DNA of 64,000 nt from Nicotiana tabacum. Taxonomy: Eukaryota > Streptophyta > Magnoliopsida > Solanales > Solanaceae. Made by a program: the position numbers and the translations under genes. Positions 11,690 to 24,300 of the stretch are shown piece after piece. Each line of letters starts with the position of its first letter. Position 1 is the stretch's first letter. Under the pieces are notes generated by a model. That model was not told the DNA's origin, searched no databases, and saw only the letters and a program-made list of their open reading frames with translations. The stretch lies in NCBI RefSeq assembly GCF_000715075.1, contig NC_134094.1, positions 81,545,120 through 81,609,119 on the forward strand, read 5' to 3'.

Positions 11690-12832
11690 TGTTAGTAGAC
11701 ATTAAACAAGAGGTAGTTGAATACCCATATAGCCCGTACTTGTTCCCATTTGACATCCCGGTTGCCTTACTCTATAAAGTTTCAAGTGGACACCTGAACT
11801 TGATTAAATATATTATTTTAAACCCTTTCGACCATTGAAACTTATGTGGTATTAACTAAATTGAACTGGATAATATGCGTGTAATGTACGCGAATGAGGA
11901 GAGTGAGCACTGGTAATTTTGATTTAAAAGTTTAAGATAAGGAAAAAATAAAAATAAAAAGCAGAAATTAAAGTTAAAAAGAGAGAAGAAAAAAAAAAGG
12001 GCTGAAGAGTGTCCTTCCTCCTCCTCCCTCGTTAGTGTCGTCCATTCCCCCATCCCTCATTTCTCTTCTTCTTCCCCTCCATTCTTCTTTTCATCTTTTT
12101 CTTTCTCTCTCCATTCTTCCGGTGGGTTTCAAATGAAACTTATGAAGATTTATTGGTTCTCTGTTACATGCAGATGTGATTCTGACTTTCTTCTCCTTAT
12201 TCCCCTTTACTCTCACTCATATGGTACGTCACAATTTCCTTAAAGTTGTAAGAACTATGCTTTGTAAATAAAGAATCCAACTTTCTTTGAATTGGGTAAA
12301 GATTCTTGATGAATTTCGTTTAATTTTGCTGTAATTTTCAAGTTTAATTTGCATTGGAACTTCTATGGGATAGTGACTGAAAAAGGGTATCATCATGGTC
12401 TTATTGGTAATATTCATTGAATAGATATTCAAATTTTCTTCAAATTGAGTAAAGATATTTGATGGGTCTTGTTTATTTATCTATAATTTTGAAGTAAATA
12501 TGTAACGGAACTCTCCGCCAATGGTGTGACCGTAGAAGGGTGCTTTTCATGAAGGAAAAATGAAGTAGATAAAGGAGTAAATCATGAAAAGAAATTAGAT
12601 AATTTTTAAATAACGTGAAAAAAAGTAAATTGTTATTTTATCATAAAAAATCTAACGGGGTCACTGATGTGTCATCCACGCCAAGCAAGTGAGCCACACA
12701 CAGCCGTGGAGGTGTTTAGAATATCATGTTTGAACAAGTTCAAGTGTCCACTTGAAACTTTATAGAGTAAGGGGACCGGGATGTCAAATGGAAACAAGTA
12801 CAGGTGTCTATTAGGATATTCTGCCCTTAAAA
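11690..12832. mobile_element. Foldback DNA element with about 100-bp inverted terminal regions
   Basis: The segment around 11735-11812 (with CCATTTGACATCCCGG and TATAAAGTTTCAAGTGGACA) recurs inverted at about 12728-12812. Long inverted ends and a non-repetitive 0.9-kb interior fit a Mutator-like or foldback element. The exact ends and target duplication were not resolved. The interior has a pyrimidine-rich patch (12000-12120) but no gene that I recognise. Confidence 0.65.
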
Positions 12833-12895
12833 ATGCTCAACATGGGAAAATAAAAAGGTTACATCATATCAAGCCTTATCTCCGCGTACAAGTTA

Positions 12896-13149
12896 CTTCT
12901 TCTGCTTCAATTTAGATGATACATTTTTCTTATTAGTCCATTCCAAAAAGAATGACACATTATTTTACATTTGAAAATAATTCAACTTTAAACTCTTCAT
13001 TTTACACATTTTACCCTTAATGAAAAACTTTTATAACTATACAAATGTCATGACCCACACAACTTTTATCCCTTAAACCTTTAAGATCACAAATTTTTCT
13101 TAAATTCCGTGTCGAATCAACTACCTCATATAAATTCCAACTGATGAAG
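12896..13149. mobile_element. Stowaway-like MITE with TA target duplication
   Basis: It is flanked by TA at 12894-12895 and 13150-13151. The ends are degenerate versions of CTCCCTCCATTTTAATTTAG, and the interior matches, in reverse orientation, the better preserved MITE at 32598-32865. That match includes the GACCACA, CATGACATTT and TGTGTCAT motifs. Confidence 0.75.
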
Positions 13150-13254
13150 TATAAAAATAGATGAGCACAAAGGTGTAATTAATTTGACTTTGGGTATTTC
13201 GTAAAGCACAAAGGTGTATAGCTATTTCTTTGTCAGTCCACCTACCATTACATA

Positions 13255-13455
13255 AGAAAAAGAAGAAGGCTTTTAAAACTTGTGGTCTTAAAAATTTAAA
13301 GGGTAAAAGTTTTGTGGGACCATGACATTGATGTGATTATAAAAGCTTCTCAACGAAGAGTTTAAAGTTAAATTATTTTTAAATTTAAAAATGTGTCATT
13401 TATTTTGGAACAGACTAAAAAGAAAAGTACCTCGTCTAATTTGAAACGGAGAGAG
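13255..13455. mobile_element. Left-truncated Stowaway-like MITE
   Basis: It is closely similar to the right about 200 bp of the MITE at 32598-32865 and ends TTTGAAACGGAGAGAG followed by TA. The left terminal repeat is missing. Together with 12896-13149 it makes two copies of one family facing in opposite orientations, about 100 bp apart. Confidence 0.7.
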
Positions 13456-15039
13456 TATCTCGTATGTCCTCATAATCATCAGATTCAAATGAATCATCCT
13501 CTTTCTTTACATTAAAAGATAAAACGTATAGATAAATGTATCAATGAGGAAGACTCCATAGCGTGTTCCCTAACTTGACCAACCCAACTTGCACCAGGGA
13601 CGCAACTAATTAAAGGGAAGGATCAGGTCATTATTAACTTCAGAAAGTTCAACCAAAATTTCCAAATTTTCATTTAATGCCGCTATGGCTGTTTGATTTA
13701 TTTGATTGAAAGTAGCTGATAAATTCATTATTTACTCCATGCTGTATTTGTTTCACTGTCTCAAATTTTGTTGTACAAAGTTGCGAGGTTTTCTCCTGCG
13801 TCATCTCAGCTCAAGGATGAAAAATGCTCTGTTTGGAGCAGTTTTATTTATTTTGGCTCGCTTTATTTGCCTTGTTTTGTTTGTTAGAAACCATAAATTC
13901 GTCACTGCCTGAGATTTAGATATAATTTGAGGTGCATTAATATAAACGAAAATAGCCATCAAGGACTTTGTACTTCAATTGAAGGCTACTTTTTTAATCT
14001 GGCGGCTGTATTTATAATTCGGCCATCAACTAAAGATTATACCATTGTAATTGGACGGCTATGCTTGTAATTTGGCATATTACTCTAGCTTTGTAATTTT
14101 GACCAGCGTTATAATTAGGCCTATTTAGTTTCGGGAAACTACCTGTCCATTTATAAGTAGCTTATTACAAAAATTAGCCAATTCACAAAATATTACTAAT
14201 ATTAGCCAAATGTTATCAATATTAGCCAATTAGCTATTTGTAGCAAAAAAGGTTAAATGTTTGCTTTTTTTTTTGAGTAGGTTTTGTTAGAATAGATTGG
14301 TTACATCGTAAGGAGTTTGAATCTCAGTTTTGGGATGATTTGGTAGAGTTTTGAGGTTGTTTGAATTGAAATTCGAAGTAGAAGATGAACATGAAAAAAA
14401 TGATATATGAATCACACGTTGTATTATTTGTGTATCACATGTGTATCATATTTGTATCAAATATGTATCACATGTATACCTATGTGTGTGATACATGCGC
14501 GATACATGCGTCATAGAAGTATTTTTTGAACTCGATTTTAACTACGAATTTTGATACCAAATCAATCCAAATCACCTCCAATCTTTCTCAAATTTTGTAT
14601 ATTGACTCATCTATATGTTTTCAATGAATTTCAACTATACCCATTGAAAAAAGATCTTTTTTTTGCTTAGACTTTTGGAATCTTGTATATATTTATTTTG
14701 TATTTCATCACCTTATTTGCTACCTCACCCATGAATTTCCTTCCCGTCTTGCATATAATATTGTTGATCACGCTTAAAATTATGGAATGAGATCTTTGCA
14801 TGTGATTTTTGAAGAGAAAGAAATTTTTTTTTTGGATTTTTAATTTTTATATGTGCTTGGTTAGTTTTAGTAAGTCTATGATTAATGGCTAGAGGTTGGT
14901 AAGTTAGGGCTTATTTGAGACATTTATGTAAGATTCCCTTTAGTTTCCTTAATTTATGATCCAAAATTTAAATCTAGGTTTATCAATCAAATTTATAGTG
15001 AAGTAGGGTTAATCTTAGCCAATATTAATACCCAAAAGA
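13456..15039. other. AT-rich noncoding stretch
   Basis: No gene recognised. Around 14405-14515 there is an imperfect array of TGTATCACAT/TGTATCATAT-like words and their complements. A 68-residue open frame at 13706-13912 has no features beyond hydrophobic runs and is not supported. Confidence 0.5.
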
Positions 15040-15492
15040 TAGACCAGATATTTTTTCTATAAGATCTCACATGTGTTATTGAGTAGCAATAAATGACAAT
15101 GATAATGATATAATAAATGATTCAAGAATATGGACGATAGCAATAAATATCAATAAATGACATTTAAACAAATAAATGGATAGAAGTCACCCGACAAAGG
15201 TGAAATTCCCCAATGATAATGACGAGCCTTTTAATATTCGAATCCTCTTGGATAGGGGGAGATATGATAGATAAAGATATGAGGAAAACGTGAACTTTGT
15301 ATGTGTATGATGAAGGAAGAATTTTCTGAGAATGTCTATATATTATTTTCTACAATGAATGTTCAATCCCCTCTACAACTATACATATTTTTATTTATAA
15401 GGGTACACGGGCTACAAAACTCTAAATAGTACAACCGGGAATATTCACTGAAATATTTTCTAGAGAACCATCATCACAGAACTAGCTGTTAC
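15040..15492 (+). other. Relic resembling a Solanaceae gypsy LTR or leader
   Basis: The text ATGATAATGACGAGCC, the TCTATATATTATTTTC block and a TATTTATAAGGGTAC TATA-like site at about 15390 look like repeats I associate with large Solanaceae LTR elements. It may belong to the transposon gene starting at 17940, from which it is separated by the solo LTR at 15493-17433. This link is inference. Confidence 0.4.
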
Positions 15493-17433
15493 TGTCACAC
15501 CCCTTTTTTCACCTCACTAACCCATTTTAAAGATATAAAAAATTTTTGAAGCTCAAAAGGCTTTTCAAATTTGAAAGTGACAAAATACTTGTTTAAAAGG
15601 GATTTTCTTAGAGTCGCTACTTGACATGAATCTAGGTGTGCCAAGTCACCGTTTAAAAAATAATTTTTCCTTAAAAACATGTTAAGACTCCAAAACTGAC
15701 TGCACCAGAGATTCTAGATAGGGGGTTCATTTGACTCGGAGAGAAGGGGTTAGGCATTCCCCGAGTCCCGGAACTAGTACAGTTGCGTACATGATCAAGT
15801 TGGCTTTTAAAAATATTCAATTGGGGTAAAAACACAGAAAAGAAAAATAAACACAAAAGCGACTCGAGGTCGTCCCCACCTAATAAAAAAAATAAGAGAA
15901 AAGAAAATAAAGTACTAAAAGAAAATATACTAAGAGTTCTGATCTATCCTACACTATGCTTCCTCCACGATATAGATTCGGCCTCCGTTTATATTCACTT
16001 CGGGGCATTCCTCCGTATAAAAGAGCATAAAAATATATACAAACTCTACAGGGCATCCTCGGATGAATTAATCAACTAAAGGGGCAACCTTCACCTCGAA
16101 GGAAGGCAAGCTTAAACGGTATAATATATGTCTCCCGACCCGAGTGAGATCCTAAAATTTGCCTATTTGTTTAATTCTTGCGGTCCTGCAGTAATTGTTA
16201 ATTCGAACCAACCCCAAAGACGTGCCTGAAACAATGAAAAGGCTCTAACAGTTCTAAGCACGGCCATAAGCAACTTTTAATTTATTATTATTTCCATGGG
16301 CTTACTGTATAATTAATTATATCAATAATCACTTTCTTCAATGAGATAAATAATAAATAAACTAAAAGATAAGCTAACCCCCACAAAATAAGACAAAGGC
16401 AAAGTTTATTAAAATCAAAATGCAAACAGAGAATCAACCATACATTCCATTCAAGCATCAACAAGAGCAACGAAACCAAAGATTAGGTAGAGTTAGAAAA
16501 TAGACCTCACGAAGCCGCAACAATCAAATTAATCGACAGAACCACACGTTCGGATTACACAGCAAATCGAGTGTTTGTTCCGCAAGGGACTAGAATCCGG
16601 AACCGCAAAAGGCAACCTCTTGAACCGAAACCCACTGATTTGGTCGACTCGTTTGAAAAGCGGTATAGCCTGGTAATTCAGAGTGATTGAACAGAGCTAT
16701 GGTAGAGGGTGGTGAGACTCCATTATTTTTGGTATTGGAGTGAAGCTGGGATGAAGACCTACGGAGACGGCTATGGAACCTAATGAAACTGCCGATAGTT
16801 TACTTGGATGAAGGGTATTTCAAAGATGTATTACATAGTGTTGACGAAGAACACTGCCGATGTATTACATAAAATTTGTTGGAGATAATCTTTTTTTAAT
16901 CATGGACAAGTGAAGGAAATTGGTGGGAAGAATTGGAAAATTGTGGAGTAATTTTATTGGAAGGAAGAAAAAGAGGAAAAGAAAGAAAGAAAAATGGTAA
17001 AGATAAAATCAAAGTCTAATACTACACGAAAAATCTAACAATCTGCATGAACTATGGACACATATATAAATTTTGTAGACATACGTTTCTTTTCTCTTTT
17101 TTTCACAACAAATAAAAGTCAAAGCTAATAAAGACAAAAAGACAAATACCTCTTTCTTTTTTTTTCTTTTTTTTTTTTGCCTTTCGATTTTTTTATTTAA
17201 AACAAACAACCTTTTTTTTGAGTAGTTTTTAATTTGAAAGATAAAATAAAAATAACTAAACAAAATACCTATTAGCTAAATTAAAGGGAAATATCTTTTG
17301 TAGTTTTCATATTTAAGATAAAATAAAGCAAAAAAGTTTAAAATAATCAAAATAGTGATATTAGGTCTAAAACTAACATATAATCACTAAATGGTATAAA
17401 ATTTCAGGGAGGGTCAAAAATTACATGTCTACA
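15493..17433 (-). mobile_element. Solo LTR (Tat/Ogre-like start), minus strand
   Basis: The segment runs from TGTCACACCCC to the complement of TGTAGACATGTAATTTTTGA, which I associate with Tat/Ogre-type LTR starts. It is flanked by near-identical 5-bp sequences, GTTAC (15488-15492) and ATTAC (17434-17438). There is no internal coding sequence, so one LTR remains after LTR-LTR recombination. Length is 1941 bp. Confidence 0.8.
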
Positions 17434-17939
17434 ATTACTGCTTTAATAAAAGAGATGCTCGTCCTCGTCCTCTGTTGAGTTACATCGACCTTGTCGACGA
17501 CGTATTTTTTCCTCATGACATCGACCTTTCGAAGCCAAGTTATCCCCTGTTGACCACATGTGGCAACCTTCGAAGACTTCCTTAATGTCGACCTGGTCCA
17601 CATACAATCATGGTAGTTTTAGCCCATACAGTTAGTCCCTCCACTTATTGAGGTCTTCCTCGTGGGCGAATTAAATGAGCGGATAACAACTGTCATGGTT
17701 GTTATAAAAAATGGGCGACATGGCGTTTTGCATACCGCATATTTCAAATATTAAATTTCTCGGGTGAATTAACTTAACCATCTTGTCAAGGAAAAGGAAT
17801 GACATCATGATGTCATTCGTCATGATGACCCCTGTTCCGGATGCATCACATCGATTCACGCGCGGCTCTTGATTGGCTCTGCCGTTTCGATTCTAGTGAC
17901 AATTATGATGAACCGTTTCGGATTCATTGCCCTCTTTTC

Positions 17940-17947
17940 TATAAATA
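17940..17947 (+). promoter_or_regulatory. TATA box upstream of the gypsy-type transposon gene
   Basis: TATAAATA lies 128 bp before the ATG at 18075. The intervening sequence is a pyrimidine-rich leader, as expected of a plant 5' untranslated region. Confidence 0.6.
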
Positions 17948-18374
17948 GGGCTTGTTTTACTAGAATTCAAACTTTATCTTCTTCGGACTCTCCATCGAAT
18001 TTTCTTCCCTTGCTTCATATATGTTCTTTATAGTTTCAGTTTTATTCTCCTAATTTTTCTCAATTCCCATAGCCATGTCGAACATTCCTTTTGATATAAA
18101 TGAGGAGAAGCAACCCATTCCGTTAGCTGTCGTATTTCCCGTTCATGGGGAAGACACCATCTCCGCCGCTAAAGAGGAGGCTCTCCCTTCAGTGGAGGAG
18201 ATCATCCCCCGGAATCCCAATGCTAAACCTGATCTTCAACGACCGCCAGAGGTGGATGACTGAGAAATTTCAATCATCGATGACGTCTAAGCGCTTGGCT
18301 ATTTCAAAGCCAAGTTTAGCATCCCCGGCCACATAGAGCTAATTCCCGCTGCTAACGACGAAGTGCATGTTCAC

Positions 18375-21300
18375 TGTCACGACCCAAACTCACCTATAGG
18401 TCGTGATGGCGCCCAACATCCCAGCTAGGCTAGCCAACTAATGATTTAAACATATATTCATTTCTTTAAAAATTATCCGAATAATTAAACTCCTCAAACT
18501 TGAAGATATGAGAAAATAAGATAAATTAAATCCCAAGTAAAATAATTAAATCCACAATTCTACTAGTGTGTGTGCCAAGACCTGGTATCATAAGTGTATG
18601 AGTATCTAGTAGATTATACAAAATTTTAAATACTATCTGAAATAAAATAGACAGAATACAAATACAAGAGGAGACTCAAGGGATGTAGAACGACTCAAGA
18701 AGCAGCTCACTACTAAGTCTCAGGATATATGGGGTATGCTCCAGTAGGTCCTCCGATAGTACCTGTCTCAGGTCCTTGCACAAGAATGTGCAGCAATTGT
18801 AGCATGAGTACGTAAACAACGTGTACCTAGTAAGTATCAAGCCTAATCTCGAAGAAGTAGTGACGAGAGGTCGACTTTGACACTCACTAAGGGTCAATAA
18901 TATCATAATAGAATATAATTAATTAAACATGATTTTCAGGTGAACAACAATAATTTTATTAACAAGCAGAAATAATTAATTAATTAAATTTCAATAATTT
19001 TCAATTTATCAATTAACTTCACAAGCTGCAATTAAAATATCAAAGTATCAGATAATTATTATTATTAGGCACCATTTCTGCCGAGGTCATACGACCTGAT
19101 CCAGAGTGTCGTATACACTACCGAGGGACGTGCGATGCGATCCATAGATGCATCTCAAAGTCCACTTCCGATCATGATGTCGTGTTAAAATCCCAATTCG
19201 TTTCCGAAAAATCCGAAACTATCCAAATGTTATATAAAATAATTAATATATGCTCAATAATTCAAAACTAGGCTATTAAATTAATTACCCAACCTAAAAT
19301 GGTAAAATTTCTAAAATTCATCTCGGGCCCACGTGCCCGAATTCCAAAAATATTTGGATGAAAACGTTACCCATAATCTCAAGAACTCAAATATACAATT
19401 TTCATCTAATTCCATAACTATTTTCGTAGGTAAAATCACATTTTTATACAAATCTAGGTTTTTCATTTAAATCCTTGATTTTCACGATTTACAGGTTATA
19501 ATCTACTCATAATCTATGTATTTAACTCAAAGCGTGTAGAATTAACTTATCTTCAAATTGCTAGTTGAAATCCTCTCTCAAAAAGCTCCAAAATCGCCCA
19601 AGAATGGAAAATATGGGCTGAAATATGGTTGAGCCCTGATTTTTAATACATTCTGCTGAGCAGCACTTTCGCATCTGCGGCTCACAAGCTGCTTCTGCAG
19701 CTGCGCATCTGCGGAAAATGCGTCGCAGATGCGGCTTCCCCCTAAGCCGGCCCCATCCGCTTCTGCGGCTTGTATATCGCATCTGCGATGCACTTCTGCG
19801 GTTGAACCTGTGCATCTGTGCCCAGTTCACTTCTGCGGTGATTTTCATGCACCTGCGGGCTCACACCTGCGACTGGCCAAGCGCAAGTGCGGTTGCAGCA
19901 GAAGCTGGAAGCTTCAGCTGTTGCTCCAAGGTCCAAAATCGATCCGAGCCTCGTTCGATTAACACACGAGGCCCCAGGGGCCCCGCCCCAAACATACCAA
20001 CAAGTTTGAAATCATAAAACGGACTCGCTCGAATCCTCGGAACGTGTAAAACAACATCAAAACTAAGAATCATACCTCAAACCAAATTGATTCAACTTAA
20101 AATTTTTAAATTCTGCAAACTTACTCCGAACGTGCCGAAATATACTTATACTACTCGTAATGACACCAAATTTTGCATGCAATTCTTAAATTACCATACG
20201 GAGCTATTATTAGGCTTAGAATTCTAAACGGACCTCAATTATTCCAAAACCCACTCCAAACCAAATTTAAAGAACATTAAACCTTCAAATAGTTGATTTT
20301 CAATATTAAGCGTCGAAACGCTCCCGGGTTATCCAAAACCCGATTCGAACATACATCCAAGTCCAAAATCATCATACAAACCTATTGGAACTATCAAATC
20401 TCGATTCCGGGGTCTTTTTCTCAAAAGTATTGACCGAAGTCAAACTTGGGCCTTTAAAGCCAAACTAAGGAACCAAGTGTTCCGATTTCAATCCGAACAC
20501 TTTCAAATCCCGAACCAACCATCCCCGCAAGTCATAAATTCGTAAAAGCACATACATGGAGTTTTATTTAGGGGAACGGGGTTTTAAAAGTCAAAATGAC
20601 CGGTTGGGTCATTACATTCTCCACCTCTTAAACAAACGTTCGTCCTCGAACGTGTTTAGAATTTTACCTTGAGTACTGAATAAGTGTGGATATTTGCTCA
20701 GCATGTCCTCCTCGGCCTCCCAAGTAGCTTCCTCGACTGGTTGACCCCTTCACTGGACTTTTACTGTAGTAATCTTCTTGGACCTCAACTAGCGAACCTG
20801 TTTATCAACAATGGCAACTAGCTCCTCTTCATAACCCAAGCTCTTATCTAGCTGAACCATGCTAAAGTCTAACACATGAGATAGGTTGGCATGATATTTC
20901 CGGAGCATAGATACATGAAAAATCGGATGAACACCTGATAGGCTGGGAGGCAAAGCAACCTCGTAAGAAACCTCCCCAACTCGTCTCAACACCTCAAATT
21001 GGCCTATAAACCTTGGGCTCAACTTGCCCTTCTTCCCAAATCTCATAATTCCCTTCATCGGCGAAACCTTCAAGAGAACTATTTCACCCACAATAAACGA
21101 TAAATCACGCGCTTTCTGATCCGCATAACTTTTCTACCTGGACTGTGCTGTACGAAGTCACTCCTGAATTAACTTTACCTTTTCCAAGGCATCCTTTACC
21201 AAATCAGTACCATGTAACTTAGCCTCACCGGGCTCAAACCATCCGACGGGCGAACAAAATCGCCGACCATATAAAGCCTCAAATGGAGCCATCTCAATGC

Positions 21301-24300
21301 TAGATTGGTAACTGTTATTATAAGCAAACTCGGCCAAAGGAAAGAAACGATCTCACTGACCTCCAAAGTCAATCACACATGCCCTGAGCATATCCTCCAA
21401 AATTTGAAATGTCCGCTTCGATTGCCCATCGGTATGCGGATGAAATGCTGTGGTGAGCTCTACACGGGTCCCAAATTCACTCTATATTGATCTCTAGAAA
21501 TGTGAAGTAACTGAGGGCCTCTATTTGATATAATGGAAATTGGCACACCGTGTAACCGAGCTATCTCTTGAATATAAATCTGGGCCAACCTCTCTGAAGT
21601 ATACGTAGTCACAACCAGAATAAAGTGTGCCGACTTGGTCAACCTGTCGAAAATGACCCAAACTGCATCAAACTTCCGCAAGGTCCGCGGCAACCCAACT
21701 ACAAAGTCCATAGCAATGCGTTCCTATTTCCACTCCGGTATAGTCATCTGCTGAAGTAGGCCACCTAGCCTTTGGTGGTCATATTTAACTTGCTAGCAAT
21801 TTAGACACCTAGCTACATATTCGACTATGTCCTTTTTCATCCTCCGCCACCAATAATGCTGCCTCAAGTCACGATACATCTTCGTAGCACCTGGATGAAT
21901 AGAATATCGAGAACTGCGTGCCTCCTCTAGAATCCTTTTCCTCAGTCTATCCACATTAGGAATACATAGACGATCTTGGAGTTGCAGAACACCATCCGCG
22001 CCAATAGTAACTTCCTTGGCACCACCCCGTAGTACCGTTTCTCGAAGAACCATTAAGTGTGGGTTATCATACTAGCGAGCCTTGATCTGCTTAAATAGTG
22101 AAGACTGGGCCACAACACACGCAAGAACTCGGATGGGCTCTGAAATATCTAGCCTCACAAGTCTGTTAGCCAAGGACTGAATATCCAAAGCTTATGGTCT
22201 CTTCTCTACTGAAATGAAAGCCAAACTACCCATACTCTCCGCCTTTCTACTCAAGGCATCTGCAACTATATTTGCCTTGCCCGGATGATACATGATAGTA
22301 ATATCATAATCTTCCCCGCACTCGTAATAACCTTTCGGTGCGATGGGTTGCTGACTAAAAGTCTGACCCTAGGGACCTGAATACCCACTGGAAGAACCCT
22401 GAATAGCTAGTGGGCGATAAGAACTCTCTGGCATAGCACTGATATAAGGTCGCACTAGGGTACCCTAAGGAGGCGGTGGTGCTGGATATGAGGGCCTCTT
22501 GGACTGCCCTCTCACGAACTGACCTCTACCCCCAAACGGAGTACCTCTAAACTCTCCAAAATATCTAAACCGCTTATCCCTCATAGCCTGCTCTCTGCTG
22601 CGCTGACACACACCTTCAACCCTTCGGGCTATCTCCACAACCAACTCATAAAAAGTCTCCATCTTAACCTCTCGGGCCATAGTGGCCTGAATGCTAGTAT
22701 GTAAACTCGCAACAAACCTTCGCACTCTCTCCGCCTCAGTAGGGAGTATCATAAGTGCATAACGAGATAACTCAGAGAACCTCACCTCATAATCGGTCAA
22801 TGACATCTAACCCTACTAGAGCTGCTCAAACTGAAACCGCTCTAACCTGTCTAGAAAAATACGGGTGAACCTGTCCCAAGTCATGGGAGGAGAATGTGCT
22901 GGTCTGCCAAGAAGATAAGACTTCCACCATCTACGGGCTCTGCCCTCCAACTGAAAAGTAGCAAAGTCTACCCCCGTGAGTCTCTAATATCCTCATGTTA
23001 TGGAGTCTGTCCCTGCACCGATCAATGAAGTCCTGGGGATCCTCATGTCGCTCACCCCCAAAGACAGGAGGATGTATTCTAGTCCATCAGTCCAATAGCT
23101 TCTGCAGCTGGTCTGGGCTCAGGTGTAGCTGCTGCCACTGGCTAGACTCCACCCACAGGTAGTGCACCCTGGGTCTGATATACAACAGCTGCTGCCCATG
23201 AGCCTGTGTGGTAGGGGTATATGCTCCCCCGCCCGCCTGAGATATGGCTGGGTCTGCCGGAAATAAACCAGCCTGAGTCATAGTGTCCATGAACCGCAGC
23301 ATACGGCCCATGACCTCCTGGAATCCCGGTGCAGACGTGAAATACACCGGAGCTGGCTCTGCTACGGGCACCTCGCCCTATTTCTCAATAATAGGATTTT
23401 CTGCTGGACCCATTGGTGATATAATTGAAACAACTCTGGGATGTCCTTGTCCCCTACCACGGGCTAGAGCCCTCCCTCGGCCTCTAACAACAGGGGGAGT
23501 AGCTCTTCCCTGGTCTGAAACCTTATTAGAGCCGCGTTCTCACCATCTGTGAGAGAATAAGAGAAAGATATTTAGTACTACATTATTTGCATGATGGGAG
23601 ATGAAGAAAGGTAGTTTTCCTAACACCCTATATCCACTCGAAGATAAGTATAGACGTCTCTGTACCGATCCGCAAGACTCTATTAGGCATGCTCATAACT
23701 TGTGAGACCTACGTGAACCTAGTGCTCTGATACTATTTTGTCACGACCCAAACTCACCTATAGGTCGTGGTGGCGCCCAACATCCCAACTAGGCTAGCCA
23801 ACTAATGATTTAAACATATATTCATTTCTTTAAAAATTATCCGAATAATCAAACTCCTCGAAAATTTAAAACTTAAGAAGATATGAGAAAATAAGATAAA
23901 TTAAATCCCTAGTAAAATAATTAAATCCATAATTCTACTAGTGTGTGTGCCAAGACCTGGTGTCACAAGTGTATGAGCATCTAGTAGATTATACAAAATT
24001 CTAAATACTATATAAAATAAAATAGACAGAATACAAATACAAGAGGAGACTCAAGGGATGCAGAACGATTCAAGAAGCAGCTCACCACTAAGTCTTGGGA
24101 TATCTGGGGTATGCTCCAGTAGGTCCACCGATAGTACCTGTCTCAGGTCCTGCACAAAAAGTGCAGCAATCGTAGCATGAATACGCAAACAACGTGTACC
24201 CATTAAGTATCAAGCCTAATCTCGAAGAAGTAGTGACAAGAGGTCGACTTTGACACTCACTAAGGGTCAATAATATCATAATAGAATATAATTAATTAAA

